From DAIDKA01 sp049792815 (lineage in GTDB: Bacteria; Pseudomonadota; Gammaproteobacteria; Steroidobacterales; Steroidobacteraceae), in the NCBI GenBank assembly GCA_049792815.1, contig JBARBG010000151.1, forward strand, positions 1-5,016: 5,016 nucleotides of DNA, read 5' to 3'. Positions 4,075-5,016 of the stretch are shown piece after piece. Positions within the stretch are counted from its first letter, which is position 1. The number at the start of each line of letters is the position of its first letter. The translations under genes and the position numbers were made by a program. The notes beneath the pieces were generated by a model. It did no database searches, was not told where the DNA came from, and worked only from the letters and a program-made list of their open reading frames with translations.

Positions 4075-5016
4075 TCAGGTCGTGGAACGCAGCAGCACGA
4101 CGGCCTGGGCCGCCAGGCCCTCGCCGCGGCCGAGAAAGCCCATCTTCTCGGTGGTCGTGGCTTTCACGTTCACGCACTCCTCGGCCACCTCGAGCAGCGT
4201 CGCGATGCTGCGGCGGATTTGCTCGCGGTGCTTGGACAGCCGCGGCGCCTCGGCCAGCACCGTGACGTCGGCGTTGATGACCGCCAAGTTGCGCTCGCGC
4301 AGCATGGCCATCACGCCGCGTACGAAGCCCTGGCTGTCGGCGCCACGCCACTGCGGGTCATCGTCACGAAAGTGCTGGCCGATATCGCCAAGGCCTGCGG
4401 CGCCGAGCAGCGCATCGCACAGCGCGTGCAGGATCACATCCCCATCCGAGTGGGCGATGACACCGCGGCCGTAGGGTATGCGCACACCGCCGAGCATCAC
4501 GAAATCACCCGCGCCGAAGGCATGAACGTCAAAACCGGATCCGATGCGCATGGCCTGCTCCGTTCCGGTGTGCTGCCGGGAACTCAAAATCGCCGCCGCC
4601 ACGACCAGGTCCTGGGCCGTGGTGACCTTCATGTTCGCCGCCGAGCCTTCCACCAGCAGCGGCCGCGCGCCCACCCACTCCAGGGCCTGGGACTCATCCG
4701 TCGGCGTGCGGCCGGCATCGTGCGCGGCCTCCAGCGCCTTGCGCAGGGCGCCAAAGCGGAACATCTGTGGAGTCAGGGCGCGCCACAGGCCGCTGCGATC
4801 GACGGTCCGCTCCACGGCGGTCGCGCCCACCGTCGGGCCGTACTTGAGGGTATCGGCTCCGGGTGCGGCCAGCAGGCCTCCGGTTTCCTCATCGCGCAGC
4901 TCGCGCAGCAGTTTGGTCAGATCGGCCGGCGACAGGCAGGGCCGGGCGGCGTCGTGCACCAGCACCCAGTCGCGCTCGTCCGCGCGGCTGCCGAGCGCGC
5001 GCAAGCCGTTCAACAC
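4075..5016 (-). CDS. ispDF: IspD-IspF in one reading frame (bifunctional MEP-pathway enzyme), N-terminus cut by window edge
   Basis: One uninterrupted frame encodes the C-terminal two thirds of IspD, then all of IspF. The IspD part makes CDP-methylerythritol from MEP and CTP. It shows WVLVHDAARPC, RTVDRSGLWRALTPQMF, TDESQALE and NMKVTTAQDL; the CTP-binding N-terminal glycine-rich part lies beyond the right edge. The GTG codon at 5014-5016 is simply Val inside IspD, not a start. The IspF part (4075-4551, 158 residues) cyclises CDP-ME 2-phosphate to MEcPP. It has metal ligands D8, H10 and H42, HSDGD, and NVKATTTEKMGFLGRGEG. IspE, the step between, is not here. Only about 11 residues separate the last IspD block from IspF Met1. 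Such fusions are known in Alphaproteobacteria and Campylobacter; E. coli has two genes. Separate IspF translation is also possible. Confidence 0.93.
   Translation of the reverse strand: MLNGLRALGSRADERDWVLVHDAARPCLSPADLTKLLRELRDEETGGLLAAPGADTLKYGPTVGATAVERTVDRSGLWRALTPQMFRFGALRKALEAAHDAGRTPTDESQALEWVGARPLLVEGSAANMKVTTAQDLVVAAAILSSRQHTGTEQAMRIGSGFDVHAFGAGDFVMLGGVRIPYGRGVIAHSDGDVILHALCDALLGAAGLGDIGQHFRDDDPQWRGADSQGFVRGVMAMLRERNLAVINADVTVLAEAPRLSKHREQIRRSIATLLEVAEECVNVKATTTEKMGFLGRGEGLAAQAVVLLRSTT
4552..4563 (-). promoter_or_regulatory. Internal ribosome binding site ahead of the IspF domain
   Basis: Within the fused frame, ACGGAG (4558-4563, minus) stands 6 nt before the ATG at 4549-4551, exactly where stand-alone IspF proteins begin (MRIGSGFDVHAFG). 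This would let ribosomes make free IspF in addition to the fused protein, or it is a remnant of formerly separate genes. Confidence 0.5.

Noticed and set aside
4064..4351. N-terminal extension of truD by 96 codons
   Set aside because: These codons lie wholly or almost wholly over ispF in another frame, read as Arg/Gly-rich shadow sequence, and TruD homologues begin close to ATG 4063.
5014..5016. GTG at the window edge as a start codon
   Set aside because: It aligns to a Val within the IspD chain; the true N-terminus with the CTP-binding motif must lie outside the window.

Overview
The window is GC-rich chromosomal DNA with ordinary housekeeping gene order. It most resembles a gammaproteobacterium, probably of the Xanthomonadales/Nevskiales type. 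The evidence is the block ispD-ispF-truD-surE-pcm, close protein similarity to the E. coli and Pseudomonas versions (recalled, not searched), a Smr-domain gene sitting between truD and surE, and a Mth938-type gene divergent from a possible RpfE-like gene. I see no phage, transposon, CRISPR, tRNA or rRNA signature.

Layout. Positions 1-198 (minus) hold the N-terminal part of an RpfE-like or uncharacterised protein. It is divergent, with an 18 bp gap, from a small Mth938/DUF498 gene at 217-591 (plus). Positions 592-953 are a 362 bp non-coding gap between convergent genes. This gap is the oddest part of the window: a 10 bp hairpin, an imperfect long inverted repeat (623-786) around an AT-rich core, a possible 21-codon basic ORF inside it, and an 8 bp hairpin just after pcm. 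Next come pcm (954-1619) and surE (1612-2394), both minus and overlapping by 8 nt. A Smr-domain gene (2439-2981, plus) is divergent from surE and overlaps truD tail to tail. Then truD (2978-4063, minus) follows an in-frame ispD-ispF reading frame (4075 to the right edge, minus), whose IspD part is cut by the window end.

How the genes work together. The IspD and IspF domains catalyse two steps of the MEP isoprenoid pathway. TruD makes a pseudouridine in tRNA and appears translationally linked to ispF. SurE (nucleotidase) and Pcm (isoaspartyl protein repair) form the classic stationary-phase/stress pair, here separated from truD by the opposing smr gene and so probably with their own promoter. 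The Smr protein resembles the SmrA/SmrB family, of which SmrB acts in ribosome rescue. The nlpD-rpoS genes that follow pcm in many gammaproteobacteria are absent.

Most notable: the uninterrupted IspD-IspF frame that keeps a good internal start for IspF, and the structured AT-rich intergenic region, which may encode a small RNA and/or a tiny peptide on the minus strand. Neither has been tested here by folding or database search.
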